Shown piece after piece: positions 42,819-51,026 of a stretch of 64,000 bases of DNA. The stretch's first letter is position 1, and every line of letters begins with the position of its first letter. The DNA is from Alphaproteobacteria bacterium PA2. GTDB lineage: Bacteria > Pseudomonadota > Alphaproteobacteria > Caulobacterales > Caulobacteraceae. The stretch lies in contig NKIZ01000001.1 in the NCBI GenBank assembly GCA_002256425.1, forward strand, positions 2,329,001 to 2,393,000, written 5' to 3'. The translations under genes and the position numbers were made by a program. The notes under the pieces are model-generated. The model was not told the origin of the DNA. It did no database searches and worked only from the letters and a program-made list of their open reading frames with translations.

Positions 42819-43190
42819 CTATTTGCGCGCCTTGCGGGCGGCATAGCGGGCGTCACGGGCGGCCTTGGCCTCGGCCTTGGTCAGCGCCTTGCGCTCCTTG
42901 CGGGCGCCGCGCTTGGCGCCCAGTTCGGCTTCGGCCAGGGCGTCGGCTTCCAGACGCTGGGCTTCGGCTATCTCTTCAGCCAGGGCCTTGGCGGTGGCGC
43001 GGGCTTCGGCGCGGGCAGAGCGGACGGCGGCCAGTTCGTCGGCCTTCTCCTTGGCCCGAAGAGCGGCGCGCTCGGCGAACATGGGGTCGATGACCGCCGC
43101 TTTGGGCTTCATCTTTTCGAGCAGGGCCTTCTTGGCCTCTGCAGCCGACTTCAATCGCTCGGCGAATCCGGTCTTGTCGTTCTCGTTCAT
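42819..43190 (-). CDS. DUF6481-like Lys/Ala-rich helical protein
   Basis: A 123-residue protein starting NENDKTGFAERLKSAAEAKK. It is almost wholly helical and rich in Ala, Lys, Glu and Arg (AERAALRAKEKADELAAVRS, ALTKAEAKAARDARYAARKARK). The pattern fits DUF6481 (recalled), small proteins of unknown role in alphaproteobacteria. The start at 43190 matches the family opening. It is the first gene of a run of three small minus-strand genes. Confidence 0.8.
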   Translation of the reverse strand: MNENDKTGFAERLKSAAEAKKALLEKMKPKAAVIDPMFAERAALRAKEKADELAAVRSARAEARATAKALAEEIAEAQRLEADALAEAELGAKRGARKERKALTKAEAKAARDARYAARKARK

Positions 43191-43361
43191 CACACTCTGG
43201 GGTGTTTGGGCCGGGCCGTACCGGACGGTTTGAAGGTATGGCGGAAAATGTCCTGCCACCGTCTTCGGCATGGTGTAGCGTCCGAACATGGACGATCAGA
43301 CCCGCAGCCGAGGCCCTGCATGGCACAGTTTGGCGCGAACACCTAACGGCGAGGCGTCTTC

Positions 43362-43724
43362 ATGCCTCAATTGACGGTCTGGTACGACGGAGACTGCCCC
43401 CTTTGCGTCCGGGAAATCGCCCTGATCCGGCGACTGGACCCAGGCGGCAGGATTGCATTCGAGAATCTGGCTCAGGGCGGATCATGCCCCCTGGACCGGG
43501 ACGCCCTGCTGGCCCGCTTTCACGCCCAGGAGGCTGGCGGCCCCATGCTTTCCGGGGCGGCGGCCTTCGCCGCCATGTGGCGGGCGACGCCCCTCCTCCG
43601 CCCTCTGGGCCTTGCCGCGCGCTGGCCACCGATCCTCTGGTGTCTGGAGCGGCTCTATCGGCTATTCCTCATCATTCGTCCCGGCTTGCAGGGACTGGTC
43701 CGACGCGTGGCGCCCCTTTCATGA
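43362..43724 (+). CDS. DCC-family thiol-disulfide oxidoreductase-like protein (DUF393)
   Basis: A 120-residue protein with the family motif WYDGDCPLCVREIAL, which provides the CxxC pair (Cys12 and Cys15) in a thioredoxin-like fold. The pattern RRLDPGGRIAFENL is also typical. DCC proteins are predicted thiol oxidoreductases. Its stop overlaps the next start (ATGA), so it is translationally coupled to the membrane gene that follows. Confidence 0.92.
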   Translation: MPQLTVWYDGDCPLCVREIALIRRLDPGGRIAFENLAQGGSCPLDRDALLARFHAQEAGGPMLSGAAAFAAMWRATPLLRPLGLAARWPPILWCLERLYRLFLIIRPGLQGLVRRVAPLS

Positions 43725-44179
43725 CTGATCCCGGCAACAACACCCCAAAAGCAGCCCTGATCCTTGGCGTAGCGGGACTTGTTCCCTTCTTCGCTCTCTC
43801 CGCCGCCATCGCCCTTCGGCTGCAGACGCCCTATGGGTCGGCCTCACTCTGGCTGGCAGCCTATGGCGCCGTCATCCTGTCATTCATGGGCGGAGCGCAG
43901 TGGGGGATTACCGTCGCCCGGCCAGGACGTGGGGATAACTGGCGGGCCTATGCGGTCAGCGTCATACCGGCCCTGGTGGCCTGGCCTGCCCTCTTCCTGC
44001 CGATTACCTGGGCCCTGGCGACCCTCTCAGTCACCTTTGCCTGCCTGCTTGGCTATGACCTTTGGACCGTCCGCCGGGGCGAGGCCCCAGAGTGGTATGG
44101 CCAGCTGAGGCTTGGTCTGACTGCTGCAGTGGTTCTCTGCCTGACCTTTGCAATCCTGGCCAACAAGAGCCCTATCTAG
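43721..44179 (+). CDS. DUF3429 membrane protein
   Basis: A 152-residue protein with four or five membrane helices (for example AALILGVAGLVPFFALSAAIA and AAVVLCLTFAILA). The segment AAYGAVILSFMGGAQWG matches DUF3429, whose function is unknown. It overlaps the DCC gene by four bases and the convergent methyltransferase by four bases. Confidence 0.85.
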   Translation: MTDPGNNTPKAALILGVAGLVPFFALSAAIALRLQTPYGSASLWLAAYGAVILSFMGGAQWGITVARPGRGDNWRAYAVSVIPALVAWPALFLPITWALATLSVTFACLLGYDLWTVRRGEAPEWYGQLRLGLTAAVVLCLTFAILANKSPI

Positions 44180-45516
44180 CGCTCAAACACCCCGACCAGT
44201 TCGATGTGGGGCGACCACAGGAACTGATCCACAGGCAGAACCTGCTTCAGGACAAAGCCTGCGTCCACCAGGGTCCTGGCGTCCCGCGCAAAGGTTGCTG
44301 GATTGCACGAAACCCCGATCACCCGCGCCACGGATGAACGGGCCAGTTCGGCTGATTGCTCAGCAGCCCCTGACCTGGGCGGGTCAAAGACCACCGTATC
44401 GATCTTTTTCAGCTCTTCGGCCAGGACGGGGCGGCGCACCAGGTCCCGGGCCTCGGCGACAATGCCCTTCAGACCAGGCGCTGTCGCCGTCGCGGCCGTC
44501 ACCGCGCGGATTGCCGGCGCAGACATCTCCGCCGCCATCACCGGCGCCACTGCTGCGAGGGGGAAGGTGAAGGTGCCGACGCCGCAATAGAGGTCGGCGA
44601 TCCGTGTAGCGCCCTCGGCGGCCCTGGCGACAAAGGCGCTCATCATGGCTTCGGCTTCGACCGTGGCCTGCAGGAAGGCGCCGGCCGGCAGGGCGACCGT
44701 GGCAGGCCCGAAGCGGACGGTCGGCTGGCGCGCCATGAAGGCGATCTCGCCATCAATGGTCACCCGGGCGAAGTCGGCCTCGGCGGCGCGCTCGGCAAGG
44801 GTCATGCGTGCATCAGCAGACAGACCGCCGGACTTGGCCTCGACCCCTGAAATGTCCACATCCAGCCCGGCGGCGGTCAGGGTGACGTGCAGGGTCGGCG
44901 CAGACTTGTGGTGCTCGAAGAGCGGCGCCGCCAGGCGACGCAAGGCCGGAAGCGCGGCGTCGAGACGGGGGTCAGCCACCGGACAGCGTGAAATCTCCAC
45001 AACCGACCAGGATTTCCGCTCCTTGAAGCCCAGACGCGCCTCATCCCGGTTTCCCTTTCGGGCATGCAGGGCAAGACGACGACGGCTTCCCGGCTTTGCG
45101 GCTATGGCCGGCAGGATCTCGGTTTCCAGGTGCTGCAGGGCCAGGGTGCCGCGCAGACGTTCGACCTTCCAGTCCAGATAGGCCCTGGCCTCCCAATGCT
45201 GGAGAGCGCAGCCGCCACAAACGCCAAAGTGCGGACAGGGCGGCTCGACCCGCTGGGAACTGGGGGTAATGACCTTGTCCAGTTCCCGCCGCTCGCCGCC
45301 ACCAACTACGCGGACCAGTTCGCCTGGCAGGGCGAAGGGCGTGTAGATGGTCTTGCCGTCCGGCCCCTTGCCGACACCGTCGCCCTCCCCGCCCACGGAA
45401 TCGATACGGATTTCGATGGGGGGACCGCTGACCGGCGCAGGTCCCGGTGGACGCGGGCCAGACCTCTGGGATCCGTACCGCTGGCTTTTGCCCGGGGGGC
45501 GCTTGGACTGTTTCAT
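44176..45516 (-). CDS. RNA (uracil-C5) methyltransferase, TrmA/RumA family
   Basis: A 446-residue protein. The N-terminal TRAM domain contains RIDSVGGEGDGVGK. An iron-sulfur motif follows: CPHFGVCGGC (Cys94, Cys100, Cys103). The SAM domain has IADLYCGVGTFTFPLA and the active-site FDPPRSGAAEQ, with catalytic Cys in VSCNPATFARD. It should add methyl groups to uracil-C5 of rRNA or tRNA, most like RlmD/RlmC. Gene name not assigned because TrmA, RlmC and RlmD are hard to separate. It overlaps the convergent DUF3429 gene by four bases. Confidence 0.9.
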   Translation of the reverse strand: MKQSKRPPGKSQRYGSQRSGPRPPGPAPVSGPPIEIRIDSVGGEGDGVGKGPDGKTIYTPFALPGELVRVVGGGERRELDKVITPSSQRVEPPCPHFGVCGGCALQHWEARAYLDWKVERLRGTLALQHLETEILPAIAAKPGSRRRLALHARKGNRDEARLGFKERKSWSVVEISRCPVADPRLDAALPALRRLAAPLFEHHKSAPTLHVTLTAAGLDVDISGVEAKSGGLSADARMTLAERAAEADFARVTIDGEIAFMARQPTVRFGPATVALPAGAFLQATVEAEAMMSAFVARAAEGATRIADLYCGVGTFTFPLAAVAPVMAAEMSAPAIRAVTAATATAPGLKGIVAEARDLVRRPVLAEELKKIDTVVFDPPRSGAAEQSAELARSSVARVIGVSCNPATFARDARTLVDAGFVLKQVLPVDQFLWSPHIELVGVFER

Positions 45517-45646
45517 GATGAGAGGGGTTTAGACCATATGGAGGCGCTCTGGATACGCCTTGCCCCAGGAAAGCGTCTGGAACCCAGGAACTCTGGCCCT
45601 GCCTGGGCAATTCCCGTCTGGGGCGCATTCGCTGGCCTTGATTAAA

Positions 45647-45668
45647 TGAACACGACACACTCTGTTCA
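45647..45668. promoter_or_regulatory. Inverted repeat upstream of the glycine-zipper genes
   Basis: TGAACA-N10-TGTTCA, followed within a few bases by GCGTTCAGGTTCAT with two more GTTCA words. It lies about 80 bases before the first glycine-zipper gene. The repeated GTTCA words suggest a transcription factor site, but I do not know which protein. Confidence 0.4.
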
Positions 45669-45746
45669 AGGCGCGTTCAGGTTCATTTCTTCATAACCCT
45701 ATTCAACACGACGGCTCCGCCGCCGCTATCAAGGGACACAAAGCCG

Positions 45747-46172
45747 ATGAAATCCGCACTCGCCCTCAGTCTGGCAGCCGCCTGCGCCCTGTCGGCCATG
45801 GCCGTGCCGCAATACGCCGCCGCCGTGGACCGCGATTATGGCAGCGGTGACATCTGCGTGGCCAAGAAGAAGGAAGCCACAGCCAACGGAACCATTGCCG
45901 GCGGCGCCATCGGCGCACTGGCGGGGGCGGCCCTGGCTGGAAAGAAGGACCGCGCTGCAGGCGCCGTGATCGGCGGCCTTGTCGGCGCTGGCGTCGGGCA
46001 TCAGGTGGGAAAGCACTACATCAAGTGCTCGCCCTACCCGACCCGCGTGGCGCAGACCGCCTACAGCCGGAAGAACTGCCAGTGGATCACCGAGACCTAT
46101 GACGGTCGCGACCACGACCTCGAAATCTGCCGCAACAAGGACGGCGTCTGGCGTCCCAGCGGCCGCTCGTAA
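45747..46172 (+). CDS. Glycine-zipper 2TM protein, envelope
   Basis: A 141-residue protein with an export signal ending near AAA. The core is a glycine-zipper pair with IAGGAIGALAGAALAGKKDR and AGAVIGGLVGAGVGHQVGKHY, flanked by cysteines (ICVAKK and IKCSPYP). Such helices insert into membranes, often as outer-membrane stress proteins (17 kDa antigen-like). The C-terminus has NCQWITETYDGRDHDLEIC. It lies 31 bases before a second member of the same class. Confidence 0.88.
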   Translation: MKSALALSLAAACALSAMAVPQYAAAVDRDYGSGDICVAKKKEATANGTIAGGAIGALAGAALAGKKDRAAGAVIGGLVGAGVGHQVGKHYIKCSPYPTRVAQTAYSRKNCQWITETYDGRDHDLEICRNKDGVWRPSGRS

Positions 46173-46203
46173 TTCTCAAGCGAACTCGTAAGGAGAGTCC
46201 TCG

Positions 46204-46881
46204 ATGAAAAATGCATCCATCTTCACCAAGGCCGGCCTCGCCGGTCTCATGGCCCTGACCGCCGTCGCAACGGCGCCGTCCTTCGCCGCCGCCCAGTCTT
46301 CGACCTACTATGGCTCGCGCAGCTACGACTATGATCCCTGCCGTCGCGATACGGTGGGCCGATCGACCACGGGCGGCGTCCTCGGCGCCCTGGCCGGCGC
46401 AGCCATCGGCTCCAATGTCGCCGGTCGCGGCGTCCGCAAGGAAGGCGCCGTCCTCGGCGCCCTGGCCGGAGCCGCCGTTGGCGCTGGCATAGGCCGCAGC
46501 TCCGCCGCCTGCCGCCCCGATCCCCGACAGGCCTACAACACTGACAACCGCGACTATGGCGACGCGTCCTATTCCGGCTACGGCTATGATGATCGCTACA
46601 ATGGCGGTTACGGCTCGGCAGGATATGGCGGCGGCTATAACAGCGGCTATGGCTATTCCAACAATGGCTACGGCTATCAGGACCGCAGCACCGTGGTCGT
46701 CCGCCGCTATGAGAGCCAGCCAGTCTACCGCGATGACCGCTATGCCGCATCGCGGGCACCGGCCAATGCCGGGAACTGCTCCCTGGCGGAAAGTCCGATC
46801 TACCTGCCGGACGGCCGGGTCCAGAAGCGCTTTGTCCGGGTCTGCCAGGACGCCAACGGCCGCTATCAAGTCGTCGACTAG
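46204..46881 (+). CDS. Glycine-zipper protein with Tyr/Gly-rich tail
   Basis: A 225-residue protein with a signal peptide. Its zipper, TTGGVLGALAGAAIGSNVAG then EGAVLGALAGAAVGAGIGR, matches that of the gene before it and is also bracketed by cysteines (DPCRRD, SAACRPD). After it comes a long Tyr/Gly/Ser-rich low-complexity stretch (GYGYDDRYNGGYGSAGYGGG), and a conserved C-terminal domain with SPIYLPDGRVQKRFVRVC. AAGGAGAG precedes the ATG. It is probably an envelope structural or stress protein. Confidence 0.85.
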   Translation: MKNASIFTKAGLAGLMALTAVATAPSFAAAQSSTYYGSRSYDYDPCRRDTVGRSTTGGVLGALAGAAIGSNVAGRGVRKEGAVLGALAGAAVGAGIGRSSAACRPDPRQAYNTDNRDYGDASYSGYGYDDRYNGGYGSAGYGGGYNSGYGYSNNGYGYQDRSTVVVRRYESQPVYRDDRYAASRAPANAGNCSLAESPIYLPDGRVQKRFVRVCQDANGRYQVVD

Positions 46882-46906
46882 GGCCTGAGTCAGGATTGAG
46901 TTACAG

Positions 46907-46932
46907 CGCCGCCGGGCCCGGGTCCGGCGGCG
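46907..46932. terminator. Hairpin terminator between convergent genes
   Basis: CGCCGCCGG/CCGGCGGCG stem with an eight-base loop and TTTCT following on the plus strand. It lies between the stop of the second glycine-zipper gene and that of tlyA. Confidence 0.8.
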
Positions 46933-46935
46933 TTT

Positions 46936-47670
46936 CTATGTGGCCTTGATGGCGTGGATCAGAAATTCCGCCTGTCCGGCGCCACCAGAAATGGGGCTGG
47001 GGGCCATGGCCTGAACGGCCCAGTCCGCACCCTCAAGGAACCCCGAGACCTCGTCCTGAACCCGGGACAGAACCTCCGGATCCTTCACAAGCCCCCCCTT
47101 CCCCACATGGTCAGGACCTGCCTCGAACTGGGGCTTGATCAGGGCGATGAGGTCCGCGCCATTGCGCGCAAGACCCAGGGCGGCCGGCAAGACCTTGGCC
47201 AGGCCAATGAAGCTCGCGTCACAGACAATGGCGTCCGGCGCTTCGGGAACAAGCTCAACGGAGAGACTGCGGGCGTCGACGCCTTCCAGAACCACCACGG
47301 AGCTATTCCTGCGCAGACTTGCGTGGAGCTGGTCGCGTCCCACATCCACCGCATAGACCCGCCGGGCGCCCCGCGAGAGACAGACTTCGGTAAATCCGCC
47401 GGTGGAAGCGCCGACATCGACGACACATCTGTCCGTCATTGAAATCGACCAGAGGTCCAGGGCGTGAACCAGCTTGAGGGCGCCCCGTCCGACCCAGGGA
47501 TGAGCCGCCGTCACCTCCAGGTCGATGTCGGGATCAAGGCCTTCGGATGCCCTGGAGACGATCCGCCCGCCCGCGAGGACGCCGCCTGCAGCAATCGCCG
47601 CCTGCGCCCTGGCCCGGCTCTCGACCAGGCCGCGGGCCACCAGCAGGGCGTCAGCGCGGACCCTGGCCAT
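46936..47670 (-). CDS. tlyA: TlyA-family rRNA methyltransferase
   Basis: A 244-residue protein. The N-terminal S4 RNA-binding domain shows RADALLVARGLVESRARAQAA, and the FtsJ-like domain has VDVGASTGGFTEVCLSRGA and PDAIVCDASFIGLAKVLP. TlyA proteins (often called hemolysin A) methylate cytidine 2'-OH in rRNA. The start follows directly after the stop of the acyl-CoA ligase gene, so the two are likely co-transcribed. Confidence 0.93.
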   Translation of the reverse strand: MARVRADALLVARGLVESRARAQAAIAAGGVLAGGRIVSRASEGLDPDIDLEVTAAHPWVGRGALKLVHALDLWSISMTDRCVVDVGASTGGFTEVCLSRGARRVYAVDVGRDQLHASLRRNSSVVVLEGVDARSLSVELVPEAPDAIVCDASFIGLAKVLPAALGLARNGADLIALIKPQFEAGPDHVGKGGLVKDPEVLSRVQDEVSGFLEGADWAVQAMAPSPISGGAGQAEFLIHAIKAT

Positions 47671-49422
47671 CTAGCCCAGGTCTGCGAACAGCTTCTTCAG
47701 CTCGTTCTTCAGGATCTTGCCATTGGCGTTGCGCGGCAGGGTTTCGTGCCAGAACTTGACCTGCACAGGCACCTTGAAGGCAGCCAGATGCTCCGCCACG
47801 TGGGCGCGCAGTTCGGCCTCGGTCGCCTCTGCGCCGGGCTTGAGGGTGACAACGGCGCCAGGCTCCTCGCCCAGGGTGCGGTGGACAATGCCGACCACGG
47901 CGGCGTCCATGACAGCCGGGTGATCGTAGAGGACGTTCTCCACCTCAATGCAGTAGATGTTTTCGCCGCCGCGGATCAGCATGTCCTTGGCCCGGTCGAT
48001 GATGAAGCAGAAGCCTTCTTCATCCACCCGCGCAAGGTCGCCAGTCCGGACCCAGCCATCGACAAAGGTCTGGGCAGTCGCCTCGGGCTTGTTCCAGTAG
48101 AGCTTCACCACCTGGGGGCCGCGAGCCCAGAGCTCTCCCACCTGGTTGGGGCCCAGAACCGTGACGCCATCGGCCGGATCACGGATTTCCAGGTCGGAAA
48201 CAGGCACTGCAGGCCCGCAGCTGTCAGGACGGTTGGCGTAATCCTCGGCGCCATGATTGGTCACCGTGGCGCAGGTCTCGGTCATGCCCCAGCCATTGCC
48301 CGGCGATGAATTGGGGAAGGTTTCCTTGATCTTCCGGACCAGTTCCGGAGCCGACGGGGCGCCGCCATAGGACACGCTCATCAGGGATGAGAGGTCATAG
48401 TTCTTGCGAAGCGGGTGCTCGATCAACTGCCAGGCAATGGTCGGCACGCCGCCAGCCAGGGTGACCCGTTCACGCTCGATCAGTTCAAAGGCCCGCACCA
48501 CATCCCACTTGTGCATCATGACCAGCTTGGCGCCGCCAATGATGGAGGGGTTCAGTATGGCGATGCAGCCTGTGGCGTGGAAGAAGGGCACCGATAGCAG
48601 GGTAGCCGCCTGGGGCGCATTGGGATCTGGCGTCGGCGGCGTTTCACCGCGACGCAGGAAGGCCCGCGCGCCGATCACGACCGAGGCCATGATGTTTGAA
48701 TTCACCCCCCGGTGAGTGGCCAGCGCACCCTTTGGCCGGCCGGTCGTTCCGGAGGTGTAGAAGATGGTGGCGTCATCATCGGGCAGGATTTCCACGTCCG
48801 GGAGCGCCTGATCCGGAAGCCCGCCCCAGGTGGGCGGCGCGCCGATCACCGTTTCCAGCTTGGTGACCAGGGGATGGGCGATCTCCTCCCGGGCCCGGCT
48901 GACATAGACCCGCTCGAGGTCCGGACAGTTGGGCAGATGCTCGGTCAGGCGCTCGAAGCGCTCATTGTCCACCAGGGCGACCTTGGTTCCAGAGTCGGTC
49001 AGACCGTATTCCAGCTCTTCGCCGGTCCACCAGGCGTTCAGGGGCGTGACGATAGCCCCCAGGGAAACGGCGGCGTAGAAGGCAACCGGCCATTCGGGAA
49101 GGTTGCGCATGATGACCGCGACCCGATCGCCCTTGCCTACGCCGTCAGCACTCAGGCGGGCGGCCAGGGCGGCGACAGCGCGATGGAAGGCCTCGAAGGT
49201 CACGCGCTCGTCTTCATAGACCAGGAAGACCTTCTCCCCATGGGCGCGGCCGGCCTCGACCACGGAGCGGAGGGAGGGAGGCAGGTTCTTCCAGACCCGG
49301 GTCTTCACACCACCGATCAGAACTTCATCCATCTCTCCCGGCATTCCCGGAGCCGTGAGAACCGCATGGGCCTCGGCGATGGACATGGCGGGCCAGCCGG
49401 TGGGCAGGGTCGTGTCAGTCAT
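47671..49422 (-). CDS. Acyl-CoA ligase, AMP-forming
   Basis: A 583-residue adenylate-forming enzyme. The AMP-binding motif IFYTSGTTGRPKGALATHRG, the later GWGMTETCA, WVRTGDLARVDEEGFCFI and the C-terminal PRNANGKILKNELK with the catalytic Lys are all present. It activates a fatty or other carboxylic acid to the CoA thioester. The substrate is not predictable. It leads the ligase-tlyA pair. Confidence 0.93.
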   Translation of the reverse strand: MTDTTLPTGWPAMSIAEAHAVLTAPGMPGEMDEVLIGGVKTRVWKNLPPSLRSVVEAGRAHGEKVFLVYEDERVTFEAFHRAVAALAARLSADGVGKGDRVAVIMRNLPEWPVAFYAAVSLGAIVTPLNAWWTGEELEYGLTDSGTKVALVDNERFERLTEHLPNCPDLERVYVSRAREEIAHPLVTKLETVIGAPPTWGGLPDQALPDVEILPDDDATIFYTSGTTGRPKGALATHRGVNSNIMASVVIGARAFLRRGETPPTPDPNAPQAATLLSVPFFHATGCIAILNPSIIGGAKLVMMHKWDVVRAFELIERERVTLAGGVPTIAWQLIEHPLRKNYDLSSLMSVSYGGAPSAPELVRKIKETFPNSSPGNGWGMTETCATVTNHGAEDYANRPDSCGPAVPVSDLEIRDPADGVTVLGPNQVGELWARGPQVVKLYWNKPEATAQTFVDGWVRTGDLARVDEEGFCFIIDRAKDMLIRGGENIYCIEVENVLYDHPAVMDAAVVGIVHRTLGEEPGAVVTLKPGAEATEAELRAHVAEHLAAFKVPVQVKFWHETLPRNANGKILKNELKKLFADLG

Positions 49423-49464
49423 GGTGCATCCTCCGAAGTACTTTTCTGTCGACTTGCCTGCCGG

Positions 49465-50955
49465 TCAGCGGGCGCCGTAGAGCGCCATGACATCCTTGCG
49501 GAAGGCCGCCATGCTGTCAGTGCGGGAATAGAACATATGGCCGCCCGGATAGAGGGCCAGCCTTACCCGATCAGCGCTGCCCATGGGCGGGATCTGGTCG
49601 ACAATCAGCCTGCTGGCGAAATACGGACAGCTCAGATCGTCATAACCATGGACGATGAGCACCTTCATCTTGCCGTCAGCCGCAAGGGACTGGCGCAGGT
49701 CAGTGACCGACTCGATGGTGTTGTAATAGCCCGGCTCCCAGGCCTGGTTCACGGCGTTGGACAGGGCGTTGAACCGGCCTTCCACCTTCCAGCCCACTGT
49801 GTGGGTGGTGAACTCGACCATGGCGCTGGTGGTCGGCGCAATAATGGCGTCGAGGATGGGGTCCCCGGCATTCTGCTCGTTGCGCCAGGGGAATGGGTCC
49901 CAGGTGGTGACATTGGGGTCATAAACCGACGGCAGTTTGCCCGTATCGCGATAGAGTTCGCGCAGGAAGGTGCGGGTATCCACGCGACCGCCCATACGCT
50001 TCACCAGGGCCGGATCCAGCCCGGTATAGCGGGTAACCCTGTCGACCACCCGCGCTACGGCGGCGGGATCGGCCATGCCCTTCATCAGATCGACGGCGAA
50101 TTCACCCCGGGTATAGGCTTCGACTTCAGACAGGAGCGCAGGCGACAGGGCCTTACCCTGGCGTTCATAATTGGCCGCCGCCATGGACGGCAGGTTGATC
50201 ATCCAGGGAATGGGAGAGAGGTCTTCAGCAACCCCGGTGCGGGCGTCCAGATAGGGCGACACCAGAATGACGCCCGAGGGGCCGACCCCGAGTTCAGCCT
50301 GAAGGAAGCGGGCGATGGCCGGAGCCCGATAGCCCCCATAGCTCTCGCCGACCACATATTTTGGCGAGGCCATCCGGCCGTTCTTGACCAGCCAGTCAAA
50401 GACGATCCGGGAGAGGTATTCGATGTCCGGCTTGACCTGGAAGAACCGCTTCTTGGTCTCGGCCTCATCCACCAGACTGCGGGAATAGCCGGTGCCCACC
50501 GGGTCGATGAACACCATGTCGGTGAAATCCATCCAGGTGCCGGGATTGTCCACCAGGGCGGCGGGATCGGAGGCTGAGTCGCCCTGCGCCCCGAACTGTA
50601 TGCGCTTTGGCCCGATTGCGCCCAGGTTCAGATAGACCGAGGCCGCCCCCGGGCCGCCATTGAAGGCGAAGGTGATCGGCCGCTTCGGATCACGGGGGCC
50701 ATCCAGGGTGTAGGCGGCGAAAACCACCTCGGCGATCTTCTTGCCCTTCTCGTCCCGCACCGGCAGGGAGCCGATGGTGGCGGTATAGTTCAGGGTCTTT
50801 CCGGCAACCCGGGTGACCTGCTTGATCGAGGCGTCCGCCGGGAAGGCCGGCAGATCAATCTTGGCGGCCTCGCCCTTGGGGTTGTCCTCCGCCACCGCAG
50901 GCGCAGCGACAACCATCAGGGTCATGACGGCGATCAGGCTCAGGAACTTGCGCAT
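49465..50955 (-). CDS. Secreted S10-family serine carboxypeptidase
   Basis: A 496-residue protein with a signal peptide (LSLIAVMTLMVVAAPAVA). The catalytic Ser sits in VVGESYGGYR, with the oxyanion region FAFNGGPGAASVYLNLG, and the His in GGHMFYSR. S10 enzymes remove C-terminal amino acids, here in the periplasm. The ATG at 50955 has AGGA eight bases upstream; a second ATG three codons earlier is a weaker option. It lies 42 bases upstream of the acyl-CoA ligase gene on the same strand. Confidence 0.92.
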   Translation of the reverse strand: MRKFLSLIAVMTLMVVAAPAVAEDNPKGEAAKIDLPAFPADASIKQVTRVAGKTLNYTATIGSLPVRDEKGKKIAEVVFAAYTLDGPRDPKRPITFAFNGGPGAASVYLNLGAIGPKRIQFGAQGDSASDPAALVDNPGTWMDFTDMVFIDPVGTGYSRSLVDEAETKKRFFQVKPDIEYLSRIVFDWLVKNGRMASPKYVVGESYGGYRAPAIARFLQAELGVGPSGVILVSPYLDARTGVAEDLSPIPWMINLPSMAAANYERQGKALSPALLSEVEAYTRGEFAVDLMKGMADPAAVARVVDRVTRYTGLDPALVKRMGGRVDTRTFLRELYRDTGKLPSVYDPNVTTWDPFPWRNEQNAGDPILDAIIAPTTSAMVEFTTHTVGWKVEGRFNALSNAVNQAWEPGYYNTIESVTDLRQSLAADGKMKVLIVHGYDDLSCPYFASRLIVDQIPPMGSADRVRLALYPGGHMFYSRTDSMAAFRKDVMALYGAR

Positions 50956-51026
50956 GCTCGACATCCTGTTGGGTCAGCGGAATTCAGGCTCGAACATGGG
51001 GCATCCAGCCCCAAGGCTCAAGGGTA

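Noticed and set aside
48712..50577. 621-codon open frame opposite the acyl-CoA ligase and S10 peptidase
   Set aside because: It spans two real genes on the other strand and has no recognisable motif.
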